DNA from: Nitrospinales bacterium
GTDB taxonomy: Bacteria > Nitrospinota_A > UBA7883 > JACRGQ01
Assembly: GCA_023248495.1 (NCBI GenBank)
Contig: JAHFEK010000028.1
Span: 1-32,153 of the forward strand
DNA length: 32,153 nucleotides
Direction of reading: 5' to 3'
The position numbers were made by a program, and so were the translations under genes. Shown here piece by piece: positions 7,437-14,829 of this stretch; the stretch's first letter is position 1, and each line of letters starts with the position of its first letter. The notes under the pieces are model-generated. The model searched no databases. It was not told the DNA's origin and saw only the letters and a program-made list of their open reading frames with translations.

Positions 7437-8492
7437 ATGGCAAATGGCAAGATAAGAGTGCTTATCGTCGACGATTCGGCGGTCGTGCGTAATATCCTCT
7501 CCGAGGCGCTTTCCAGCGACCCGGAAATCGAGGTGGTCGGCACTGCGCCCGATCCGTATGTGGCGCGTGAAAAAATAATGCAGCTCAAGCCGGACGTGAT
7601 AACGCTGGATGTGGAAATGCCCCGCATGGACGGCATTACCTTCCTGCGCAAGTTGATGGCGGCGAAACCGATGCCGGTGGTCATGGTGAGCGCCATGACC
7701 CAGAAAGGCGCGGATACCACGCTCGCGGCGCTGGAAGCCGGAGCGGTGGAGATCGTTGCCAAACCCCCTATCGACCAGCGCGTGGGGGTGCGCGAAATCC
7801 AGCAGGAAGTGGTGGACAAGGTGAAGGCCGCCGCGAAGGCCAAGATGAGCATTTACGCCGCGCAAATCACCCGGAAGCTTGATACCACGGTCATCAAATC
7901 GTCCACATCAATGTTGAAAACCACTGACAAAATCATCGCCATCGGTTCTTCCACCGGCGGCACCGAAGCTCTCAAAGAGGTGCTGGTGAGGCTTCCCACG
8001 TCCACCCCCGGCATGGTCATCGTGCAGCATATGCCAGAAGGGTTCACTGCGGCGTTTTCCGAGCGGCTGAACGGTCTCTGCCAGATACAGGTCAAGGAGG
8101 CCGCGGATGGCGATGCCGTATTTCCCGGCCGCGCGCTGATAGCCCCTGGCAACAAGCAAATGATTTTCCGCCGCTCCGGTGCGAAGTACTATGTGGAAAT
8201 AAAAGACGGGCCGCAGGTAATGCGCCATCGCCCGTCTGTTGAGGTTCTGTTCCAGTCGGTCGCCAAATTCGCCGGGGCCAACGCCGTCGGCGTGATGCTC
8301 ACCGGCATGGGGAACGATGGCAGTACCGGCATGCTGGAGATGAAAAAGGCCGGCGCCTACAATATTGCCCAGGACGAAGCCTCATGCGTGGTTTTTGGCA
8401 TGCCCAAGGAGGCCATCAAGCTGGGGGCGGTGGATCAGGTGCTGCACCTGGATAAGATACCGCAAGCAATGCTTGACGCTTCAACGCGTTGA
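7437..8492 (+). CDS. cheB: CheB chemoreceptor methylesterase/deamidase
   Basis: 351 residues. The N-terminal receiver domain (about 5-125) has acidic residues Asp12 and Asp13, phospho-acceptor Asp58 (LDVEMPRMDG), and Lys in AKPP. The C-terminal methylesterase domain has the triad Ser172 (SSTGG), His198 (QHMPEG) and Asp294 (GMGNDG), each eight residues on from the Salmonella residues Ser164/His190/Asp286. Length is normal. CheB removes methyl groups from receptors when phosphorylated by CheA, closing the adaptation loop with CheR. The gene lies 11 bases after the Hpt-CheW gene with AAAAGGCGG in the gap, so cheA2, hpt-cheW and cheB form a tight unit. Confidence 0.96.
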   Translation: MANGKIRVLIVDDSAVVRNILSEALSSDPEIEVVGTAPDPYVAREKIMQLKPDVITLDVEMPRMDGITFLRKLMAAKPMPVVMVSAMTQKGADTTLAALEAGAVEIVAKPPIDQRVGVREIQQEVVDKVKAAAKAKMSIYAAQITRKLDTTVIKSSTSMLKTTDKIIAIGSSTGGTEALKEVLVRLPTSTPGMVIVQHMPEGFTAAFSERLNGLCQIQVKEAADGDAVFPGRALIAPGNKQMIFRRSGAKYYVEIKDGPQVMRHRPSVEVLFQSVAKFAGANAVGVMLTGMGNDGSTGMLEMKKAGAYNIAQDEASCVVFGMPKEAIKLGAVDQVLHLDKIPQAMLDASTR

Positions 8493-8584
8493 TGGCGGGG
8501 GTTATCGCCGAAAATCGGCAAAAACATGATGAATACGGTTAAGTTCAGTGATGCTTCTACCGATAAATCCTGCCGGGGGTGTTT

Positions 8585-10150
8585 TTGAGTATTAAGCTTC
8601 TATTTGCCGATGATTCCGTCACCATGCAGAAGGTGATACAGCTTACGCTGGAAAACGAAAGCGTTGACCTTCTGTTTGCCAGCGACGGCGACAAGGCATT
8701 TTCCGTCGCCCGGACAGAGCTGCCCGACGTCGTGATCGCCGATGTTTATATGCCGGGACTGGACGGTTTTCAGCTTTGTGAAAAGCTGAAAGAAATTCCT
8801 GAGACCGCCGGGATACCGGTGATTCTCATTTCCGGCGAATTGGAGAACTACGACCCCGCGCGCGGGACCGCCGCCGGCGCCGTGGGGCATATCACCAAGC
8901 CTTTTAAAAGCGGCGAATTCATAGAGCTTATTAAAAAATATTCCGGTTCCGCCGGAGGAGGGGGCCAAAAAGCGGGGAGAGGAAAAAGTAAAACCGCTTC
9001 AGCGCCAGTTGCGGCCTTTGAGGCGGAAGATGAAGATGAAATGTTCGAGCCGGCGGTGATTCAATTGACCGCCCGGGCTCCAAAGGTACCGGCCGATTCG
9101 CCGGATTCCGGCGAGGAATTGGAAGTGGTGGACGAAGACATCGACGATCTGGCGGAAGATTTGGATGAACTTGATGAAGAGATAGAGGGAGAAATACTGG
9201 AGGAAGACGAAGCTGAAAAAGTGGACGCGGCTGACGAGCCGGCCGCCGAGGCTGGGGCATTCCCCCGGAAAGGGAGAGTCTCTTTGGATGACGTGCTGCC
9301 CACTACCGATGAGGTGGATGCGGCGATCGCAAGTGAAGCAGTGGAAGAAACCCTTCCAACGACCGTGGACGATTTGGGAATATACGTTGATGACGGTGGC
9401 GACGCGGTGGCGGAAGCCGGCGGCGAAGAGCTGCCTCCCGCGCGGGAAAGCGGACATCATGATACCGCGCGCATTTTGGATGATGTGCTGAACGTATCCG
9501 GGACTTCCCCCGCCGAGCCGAAGGAAGAAATCCAACGCGGGGAAGATGCGCTGGAAGACGCCATCGCTTCGCTGGACCGGGCGGCGGCCCCCGTGCCCGA
9601 TAAACCGGCGCCGGTGAAGTCCGCGGCGCGGGCGCCTAAAATGAATCTGTGGGACAAATCGCGGGAAGAGCTTGACCGGGCGTCGGCGGGATCCGACGCC
9701 GGATTGGACGCTGAGAACGATGATGGCGGCGATGCCATTTGGAACGCCCCCAAGCGGGAGTTGGAAGAAGCGGTGCGGCGCGAGGTGGAAACATCCGCTC
9801 CGCGTATCATTGCCGCGGAAACCAGCGGTCTGCCGCCGGAACGGCTGGAAGAGCTGTTCCGCGAAACGGTGGGGCGCGCGGTGGATGAATTTATTGCCGC
9901 GCGGGCCGAGGAAGTTTTCCGCGAGGAAATGCGCAGCGCCATCGATGCCCGCTTTAAAGAATCGCTCGACACCCAGATGGAAAAGGTCTTCCGCGAGGAG
10001 ATCGGCAGGGTGATGGCTGCCGGATTCCAGAAGGCGATGCCGCGGATGCTGGCGATCATCGACAAGATCACCGTGCAGATCACCCCCCGCATCGCCCAGC
10101 ACATGATAAAAATCGCCATTGAACGGATCAAGAAAGGCGAGATAAACTAA
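8585..10150 (+). CDS. Receiver protein with long acidic linker and helical C-terminus
   Basis: 521 residues if begun at TTG 8585, which has GGGGG five bases upstream and gives a typical receiver start (MSIKLLFADDS). GTG 8579 in the same frame is the alternative. The PilH/PilG-like receiver domain (about 3-120) has Asp9/Asp10, phospho-acceptor Asp53 (IADVYMPGLDG) and Lys in ITKPF. Residues about 130-400 are extremely rich in Asp, Glu and Ala and probably disordered. The last 100 residues are amphipathic helices ending in IAQHMIKIAIERIKKG, a C-terminal pattern I recall from deltaproteobacterial receiver proteins. As the last gene before a strong terminator it is the likeliest output for phosphate from the CheA kinases. 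The target is not visible. Confidence 0.85.
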   Translation: MSIKLLFADDSVTMQKVIQLTLENESVDLLFASDGDKAFSVARTELPDVVIADVYMPGLDGFQLCEKLKEIPETAGIPVILISGELENYDPARGTAAGAVGHITKPFKSGEFIELIKKYSGSAGGGGQKAGRGKSKTASAPVAAFEAEDEDEMFEPAVIQLTARAPKVPADSPDSGEELEVVDEDIDDLAEDLDELDEEIEGEILEEDEAEKVDAADEPAAEAGAFPRKGRVSLDDVLPTTDEVDAAIASEAVEETLPTTVDDLGIYVDDGGDAVAEAGGEELPPARESGHHDTARILDDVLNVSGTSPAEPKEEIQRGEDALEDAIASLDRAAAPVPDKPAPVKSAARAPKMNLWDKSREELDRASAGSDAGLDAENDDGGDAIWNAPKRELEEAVRREVETSAPRIIAAETSGLPPERLEELFRETVGRAVDEFIAARAEEVFREEMRSAIDARFKESLDTQMEKVFREEIGRVMAAGFQKAMPRMLAIIDKITVQITPRIAQHMIKIAIERIKKGEIN

Positions 10151-10178
10151 TCACCGCCGTTAACGCGGGGAATCGCTA

Positions 10179-10184
10179 TATAAT
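10179..10184 (+). promoter_or_regulatory. Possible -10 element for valS
   Basis: TATAAT lies between the end of the receiver gene and the terminator hairpin. No acceptable -35 is found 16-18 bases upstream. A transcript starting from it would begin with the 10197-10219 hairpin. The hexamer may be chance. Confidence 0.3.
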
Positions 10185-10196
10185 ACCGCCATTACG

Positions 10197-10224
10197 GGCC
10201 GCCCCTGTTCGGGGCGGCCTTTTT
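10197..10224 (+). terminator. Strong intrinsic terminator of the chemosensory cluster
   Basis: GGCCGCCCC (10197-10205), loop TGTTC, GGGGCGGCC (10211-10219), then TTTTT. The nine-base stem is perfect. It lies 46 bases after the receiver gene and 22 bases before the valS start. Confidence 0.9.
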
Positions 10225-10246
10225 GCATTTATTGAGGTGGGAAGAC

Positions 10247-12874
10247 ATGGAAGAATTGAGCACGCGGTACGAACCGGCGGAAGTGAGCAAACGCTGGTAC
10301 GCCTACTGGATGGAAAAAGGCTATTTCAAGGCGAAGGACGGCGACACGCGCCCTTCCTTCTGCATCGTCATTCCGCCGCCAAACGTCACCGGCTCGCTCC
10401 ATGTGGGGCACGCGCTGGACAACACCTTGCAGGACATTCTCATCCGCCACAAACGGATGAGCGGCTTCAACACCCTCTGGATGCCCGGCACCGACCACGC
10501 CGGCATCGCCACCCAAAACGTGGTGGAACGCGAACTCAAGAAGGAAGGACTCGACCGCCACCAACTGGGCCGTGAGAAATTCATCGAGCGGGTCTGGCAA
10601 TGGAAAGAAGAGTACGGCCACAAGATCATCAACCAGCTTCAGGAACTGGGCGCCTCCTGCGACTGGGATCGCCAGCGATTCACGATGGACGAGGGATTGT
10701 CCCGCGCGGTGCGCGAAGTGTTCGTCCGCCTCTACGAAGAGGGGCTGATCTACCGCAGCAACTACATCACCAACTGGTGCCCGCGTTGCCACACCGCGCT
10801 TTCCGACCTCGAAGTGGAATACGCCGAGCGGAACAGCCAATTTTATCACATCAATTACAAGCTCGCGGACGGCGGCGGCACGCTCACCATCGCCACCACC
10901 CGCCCCGAAACGATGCTGGGGGATACCGCCATCGCGGTGAATCCCGAAGACGAACGCTATAAACAGTTTATCGGCAAGACCGTCATTTTGCCGCTGGTGG
11001 GGCGCGAGATTCCGGTCATCGGCGACAGCTATGTGACGGCGGATTTCGGCACCGGCGCGCTCAAGATCACCCCGGCGCACGATCCAAACGACTTCGAGAT
11101 CGGCAAGCGGCACAACCTTCCGTCCGTGGTGGTGATAGGCCGCGACGCGCGGATGCAGAACTGCCCCGAAAAATATGTGGGGATGTCGCGCGAGGAATGC
11201 CGCAAGGCGGTTGTGGATGACCTCAAAGAGCAAGGGTTCCTCGTGGAAACGCGGGCGCACAAGAACGCGGTGGGCGAGTGCTATCGCTGCAAAACAGTGG
11301 TGGAACCGAACCTCTCTATGCAGTGGTTCGTCAAGACCGCGCCGCTGGCCGAAACGGCGATTGCGGCGGTGAAAAACGGCGACATCAAGTTTGTTCCGCA
11401 ATCGTGGGAGAACACCTACTTCGAGTGGATGAACAACATCCGCGACTGGTGCATCAGCCGCCAGATATGGTGGGGGCACCGCATCCCCGCGTGGTATTGC
11501 GAGGACTGCGGCCATGTGAACGTGTCGCGCGAGGACGTGGTCAAATGCGCCGAATGCGGCGGCGTCACGCTGAAGCAGGAAACCGACGTGCTCGATACCT
11601 GGTTCTCATCGGGCCTCTGGCCCTTTTCCACTCTCGGCTGGCCGGATAACACCGAAGCGATGAAAACCTTTTATCCCACCAGCGTGCTGGTGACCGGGCT
11701 TGATATCATCTTCTTCTGGGTGGCCCGCATGATAATGATGGGGATAAAATTCACCGGCAAGCCGCCGTTCGGCACGGTTTATATCCACGCCCTTGTCCGC
11801 GATGCCGAGGGGAAGAAGATGAGCAAGAGCAAGGGGAATGTGGTCGACCCGCTGCAACTGATGATGCAGTACGGCACCGACGCGCTCCGTTTCACCATCT
11901 GCGCCAACGAAACGCAGGGACGCGACGCGCGGATGAGCGAAAAGCGGATCGAAGGATACCGCAATTTCGTGAACAAGCTCTGGAACGCCAGCCGCTTCGT
12001 GCTGATGAACAGCGGCGATTACGACGGCAAGGCGGATCTCTCGAAGATGAAGCTGGAAGTGGCCGACCGCTGGATTTTGAGCCGCTTGCAAAAAACCATC
12101 GCCGAGGCCGACGACGCGCTGGAGCAATACCGGTTTAACGATCTTGCCAACGCGCTCTACCGCTTCACCTGGGGCGAGTTTTGCGATTGGTACATCGAGC
12201 TGACCAAACCGCGCCTCGTGGCGGGCGACAAGGCCGCCGTCGCGGTGCTGACCCACGTGCTGGATAACATGCTCCGGCTATTGCATCCGATAATGCCGTT
12301 CGTCACGGAAGAGATTTACCAAAAGCTCCCCAATCACGGCGAGTCGGTGATGATCGCCCCGTACCCGAAGCCGGATGCCGCGCGCATCGACGTGGCGGCT
12401 GAAGCGGAGATGGAGTTGGTTATGGCGCTCGTCTCCTGCGTGCGGGCCATCCGCGCCGAACTCCAGATACCGTTCAGCGTGGAACTCCGCGCAATAGTGA
12501 AATGCCGCACCGCCGAAACCGAAGCGAAGGCGAAGGCGCACGAGCAATCGTTCCTGAGTCTCACCAAAGCGGCTGGCATCACCTTCGATACCGCCGCCGC
12601 CCGCCCGCCGCAAAGCGCCACCGGCGTTCTGGCTGGCGCGGAGATATACGTGCCGCTCACTGGCATCATAGATTTCGACAAGGAGATAGGCCGCATACAG
12701 CGCGAACTGGCGAAGGTGCAAAAAGAGATTGCGATGTTCGACAAAAAGTTCGGCGACGAGAACTTCATGAAGAACGCGCCGGAAGAGGTGGTGGAAAAAG
12801 ACAAGGCCGCTTACGAAGAAGCCCAGCGCCGTTTAAAGGGCCTCCAAGACTCCCTCTCCTGGCTCAATCCCTGA
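10247..12874 (+). CDS. valS: Valyl-tRNA synthetase
   Basis: 875-residue class I aminoacyl-tRNA synthetase that charges tRNA-Val. The signature HVGH (His52-His55, after PPPNVTGSL) and KMSKS (Lys524-Ser528) are both present. The CP1 editing domain carries TTRPETMLGDTA, which removes mischarged threonine. Zinc-like CxxC pairs occur around CPRC and CEDCG/CAECGG. The C-terminus is the ValRS coiled coil (IDFDKEIGRIQREL to the end). ATG 10247 is chosen because GAGGTGG sits six bases upstream; an in-frame TTG at 10223 lies inside the terminator T-run and is rejected. Length is normal for bacterial ValRS. It is a housekeeping gene unrelated to the upstream cluster. Confidence 0.97.
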   Translation: MEELSTRYEPAEVSKRWYAYWMEKGYFKAKDGDTRPSFCIVIPPPNVTGSLHVGHALDNTLQDILIRHKRMSGFNTLWMPGTDHAGIATQNVVERELKKEGLDRHQLGREKFIERVWQWKEEYGHKIINQLQELGASCDWDRQRFTMDEGLSRAVREVFVRLYEEGLIYRSNYITNWCPRCHTALSDLEVEYAERNSQFYHINYKLADGGGTLTIATTRPETMLGDTAIAVNPEDERYKQFIGKTVILPLVGREIPVIGDSYVTADFGTGALKITPAHDPNDFEIGKRHNLPSVVVIGRDARMQNCPEKYVGMSREECRKAVVDDLKEQGFLVETRAHKNAVGECYRCKTVVEPNLSMQWFVKTAPLAETAIAAVKNGDIKFVPQSWENTYFEWMNNIRDWCISRQIWWGHRIPAWYCEDCGHVNVSREDVVKCAECGGVTLKQETDVLDTWFSSGLWPFSTLGWPDNTEAMKTFYPTSVLVTGLDIIFFWVARMIMMGIKFTGKPPFGTVYIHALVRDAEGKKMSKSKGNVVDPLQLMMQYGTDALRFTICANETQGRDARMSEKRIEGYRNFVNKLWNASRFVLMNSGDYDGKADLSKMKLEVADRWILSRLQKTIAEADDALEQYRFNDLANALYRFTWGEFCDWYIELTKPRLVAGDKAAVAVLTHVLDNMLRLLHPIMPFVTEEIYQKLPNHGESVMIAPYPKPDAARIDVAAEAEMELVMALVSCVRAIRAELQIPFSVELRAIVKCRTAETEAKAKAHEQSFLSLTKAAGITFDTAAARPPQSATGVLAGAEIYVPLTGIIDFDKEIGRIQRELAKVQKEIAMFDKKFGDENFMKNAPEEVVEKDKAAYEEAQRRLKGLQDSLSWLNP

Positions 12875-12883
12875 TCGTATGTC

Positions 12884-12903
12884 ATGCCCGCGCAGGCGGG
12901 CAT
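12884..12903. repeat. REP-like palindrome after valS
   Basis: ATGCCCGC (12884-12891) and GCGGGCAT (12896-12903) form a perfect 8-bp stem with loop GCAG, flanked by GTC and CCAGAC. This resembles the short intergenic palindromes (ATTCCCGC...GCGGGAAT type) that are dispersed in many proteobacterial genomes. It lies nine bases after the valS stop and may also act as a transcript 3' end, although no T-run follows. Confidence 0.6.
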
Positions 12904-12967
12904 CCAGACATATTGTCCAAGCTTTCTTTCTCTTCTGTCGCCGCCAAATGCTACAAAGCAAGACCTG

Positions 12968-12979
12968 CCCCCCCCCCCC
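12968..12979. repeat. Run of 12 cytosines
   Basis: An uninterrupted C12 tract in the valS-HEPN intergenic gap (12875-13157). The rest of this gap shows the REP-like palindrome near its start and AT-rich sequence near its end, with no convincing gene. Confidence 0.9.
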
Positions 12980-13157
12980 GCTCCCTGGATGGGTGCATAT
13001 TTTAATGTGTACATCGGTCCGGGCCAACTCCTCTTGGTAGACAATCCTGAGTATTGGTACTGCGATTTTGAGTAATATTGCTTTATTATGATAGTACGTC
13101 ATATACTATCCAGTAAATTATGAAGCAGGTAAATTTAAATGATAAATGGAGGCTTTT

Positions 13158-13709
13158 ATGATCGTTCCCGCTTCATGGAAAGGTGTGCTCAATCGTTATT
13201 CCGCCGCACCTGTAGAAATCCAGGAATACTTTGAGCATTTTCCCAAATTGGCAAAAGGGTTCCCTTGGGATGTATGTTTGAGCTATCTGTTTTCGCGAAT
13301 AGAAATGGCTCAACACTCCACGATTTATTGTGGGATAGTTAAACTTCATTGGGGTGAGTCTTCTTTGACATGGGAAGCGATTCAAAAACAGCATATGACA
13401 AGGCCAGATTTCCAGAAATTTTTCGTAACAGTTTTTGGAAAGGAAATTGATTCTAAAATAAGGCACAAGTTGAAGGATGCGGAAGAGATAAGGGATAAAG
13501 CTCTTCATGGCAAAAGTGTTAGCGACGCTGAATATCGCAAAGCCGTAGTATGTTTAATAGAGTACGCCGAAGAATTCAATGATTTTGTTAATCATAGTGG
13601 TGGCTTTAAGCCCTTTGGAAATTTACGAGGATTTAAGGGCCGCGGCGAATCGTTAGAAAAGGCGACTACACGCTGGATGCTCAAGGGCATGGGGTTCGCT
13701 CTATCGTAA
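13158..13709 (+). CDS. HEPN-like hypothetical protein
   Basis: 183 residues; family not recognised with certainty. GGAGG at 13148-13152 lies five bases before ATG 13158, so this start is preferred to the in-frame ATG 13146, which precedes that site. The protein is helical. Residues 107-133 read DAEEIRDKALHGKSVSDAEY, and RDKALH (Arg112, His117) fits the Rx4-6H active-site motif of HEPN nucleases, with the usual Gly after His. An aromatic, basic C-terminal tail ends in GMGFALS. Codon use is clearly more AT-rich than valS or the permease, which suggests horizontal transfer. A truncated nucleotidyltransferase lies 185 bases downstream; HEPN and minimal nucleotidyltransferase genes often form toxin-antitoxin pairs. 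Nuclease or abortive-infection activity is inference from one motif and this context. Confidence 0.6.
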   Translation: MIVPASWKGVLNRYSAAPVEIQEYFEHFPKLAKGFPWDVCLSYLFSRIEMAQHSTIYCGIVKLHWGESSLTWEAIQKQHMTRPDFQKFFVTVFGKEIDSKIRHKLKDAEEIRDKALHGKSVSDAEYRKAVVCLIEYAEEFNDFVNHSGGFKPFGNLRGFKGRGESLEKATTRWMLKGMGFALS

Positions 13710-13894
13710 GCTCTTTCCTTGGTTGAGGAAGTGTCATGGTTCTCCGCTGGCGTTGGGGTGAGGCTAGGGTTGGCGTAGAAACCGGGGTCTTGCTGAAGAA
13801 GGGGCAGGCATGACTTTTTGACTTATTATTCCATGAAATATTTCGATTTCGCTGTTCCTTGCCTTAAAGCCCCTTATTCCCTATAGTTTGGGGT

Positions 13895-13969
13895 ATGGAT
13901 GCGCTGGTTGAAAAAGTAACGCGGAAAATTGCCGAGGCAATACGCCCCGACAAGATTATTTTATTATGA
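13895..13969 (+). pseudogene. Stump of a minimal nucleotidyltransferase (MNT)
   Basis: A 24-codon frame from ATG 13895 to TGA 13969 reads MDALVEKVTRKIAEAIRPDK followed by IILL. This is the standard N-terminus of MNT antitoxin-type proteins, which normally continue IILFGSRARGD into the catalytic GSxxxG motif. Here the homology stops one residue before the motif, exactly where the next gene begins (ATG 13966, overlapping ATGA). TATAGT at 13882-13887 could be its -10. It looks like a gene truncated by recombination that left its promoter and start in front of the oxidoreductase. The stump cannot have catalytic activity. Confidence 0.6.
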
Positions 13970-14601
13970 AGGTGCTTGTAATTTTGGCCCACCCAAAAGC
14001 GGGCAGTCTTAACCATTCGATTGCCGCCGTTGCCATTGACTCACTTATTAAACTTGGACATGAGGTAATATTTCATGATCTCTACGCCGAGCGTTTTGAC
14101 CCGGTAATCACCCACCAGGAAATACAAGGAGAGGAACCGAAGGATCCGTTGGTATGTCAGCATTGCACGGAAGCGGAAAGCGCAAACGGTTACATATTTG
14201 TACATCCGAACTGGTGGGGGCAGCCGCCAGCCATTTTGAAAGGATGGATCGACAGAGTGTTACGGCCCGGCTTGGCATACCAATTTGCTTCTGATGACAA
14301 TGGCGGCGGCGTTCCCATCGGCCTTCTCAAAGAACGTTCCGCGATTGTTTTCAATACCAGCAACACTGCCACAAGCCGGGAGATTGAAGTATTTAAAGAT
14401 CCACTGGAAACTTTGTGGAAAAATTGCATCCTGGGATTTTGCGGAATCAACGATGTCTACCGTAAAACGTTCAGCATCGTCTGCCTCAGCGGTTCAGAAA
14501 CGATCACCGTATGGCTCGATGAGGTTCGGGAGCGGGTGATTGTTCATTTCCCCTTTCCCCATGTTGAAAAGCTAAAAAATACTACGGATACAGACGGCTA
14601 A
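13966..14601 (+). CDS. Flavodoxin-fold NAD(P)H oxidoreductase
   Basis: 211 residues, Flavodoxin_2 / NAD(P)H quinone reductase family (KefF, MdaB, NQO1 relatives). The start MKVLVILAHPKAGSLNHSIA is the typical beta strand plus phosphate-binding loop for FMN/FAD. HPNWWGQPPAILKGWIDRVL is the signature motif near the active site, and FNTSNT follows in the next strand. These enzymes usually carry out two-electron reduction of quinones or other electrophiles; the substrate here is unknown. No Shine-Dalgarno precedes ATG 13966, and the ATG overlaps the stop of the nucleotidyltransferase stump, so it may be translated by coupling to that 24-codon frame. Base composition is again more AT-rich than the neighbours. 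Confidence 0.88.
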   Translation: MKVLVILAHPKAGSLNHSIAAVAIDSLIKLGHEVIFHDLYAERFDPVITHQEIQGEEPKDPLVCQHCTEAESANGYIFVHPNWWGQPPAILKGWIDRVLRPGLAYQFASDDNGGGVPIGLLKERSAIVFNTSNTATSREIEVFKDPLETLWKNCILGFCGINDVYRKTFSIVCLSGSETITVWLDEVRERVIVHFPFPHVEKLKNTTDTDG

Positions 14602-14665
14602 TCTTCCCCCGTTTTTTCGGTGGGGACATCATGCCGCAAGGCTTTACCCGTTTGTCCAAAATGGT

Positions 14666-14680
14666 CGGCCCTGCGGGCCG
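14666..14680. other. Short GC hairpin after the oxidoreductase
   Basis: CGGCCC (14666-14671), loop TGC, GGGCCG (14675-14680), followed shortly by CCCTTTAAGGG-like sequence (CCCTTAAAGGG). No T-run follows, so it is at best a weak terminator. The rest of the 14602-14829 gap shows nothing but the -10 element of the permease. Confidence 0.35.
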
Positions 14681-14814
14681 ATTGTGCCCTTAAAGGGTAT
14701 TTCCGCGGCGGATTGAAAAATTGTTTCCGCCGCTCCCGTGCGAGAGGATTGATCGTACCTGCCTGGGCCGGGAAGGGGATGCGGGCGTAACCTGTCGGCG
14801 GTGGAAAGGCAGGG

Positions 14815-14820
14815 TATAAT
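14815..14820 (+). promoter_or_regulatory. -10 element of the NCS2 permease, probably leaderless
   Basis: A perfect TATAAT ends nine bases before the ATG of the permease gene. A transcript started 6-8 bases after it would begin at or next to the AUG. No Shine-Dalgarno is present and no clear -35 is seen. Confidence 0.5.
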
Positions 14821-14829
14821 CAACCCCAT

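Noticed and set aside
12502-13005. 167-codon plus-strand frame overlapping the 3' end of valS
   Set aside because: It runs out of frame through the conserved ValRS C-terminal coiled coil and through the C12 tract; no start signal.
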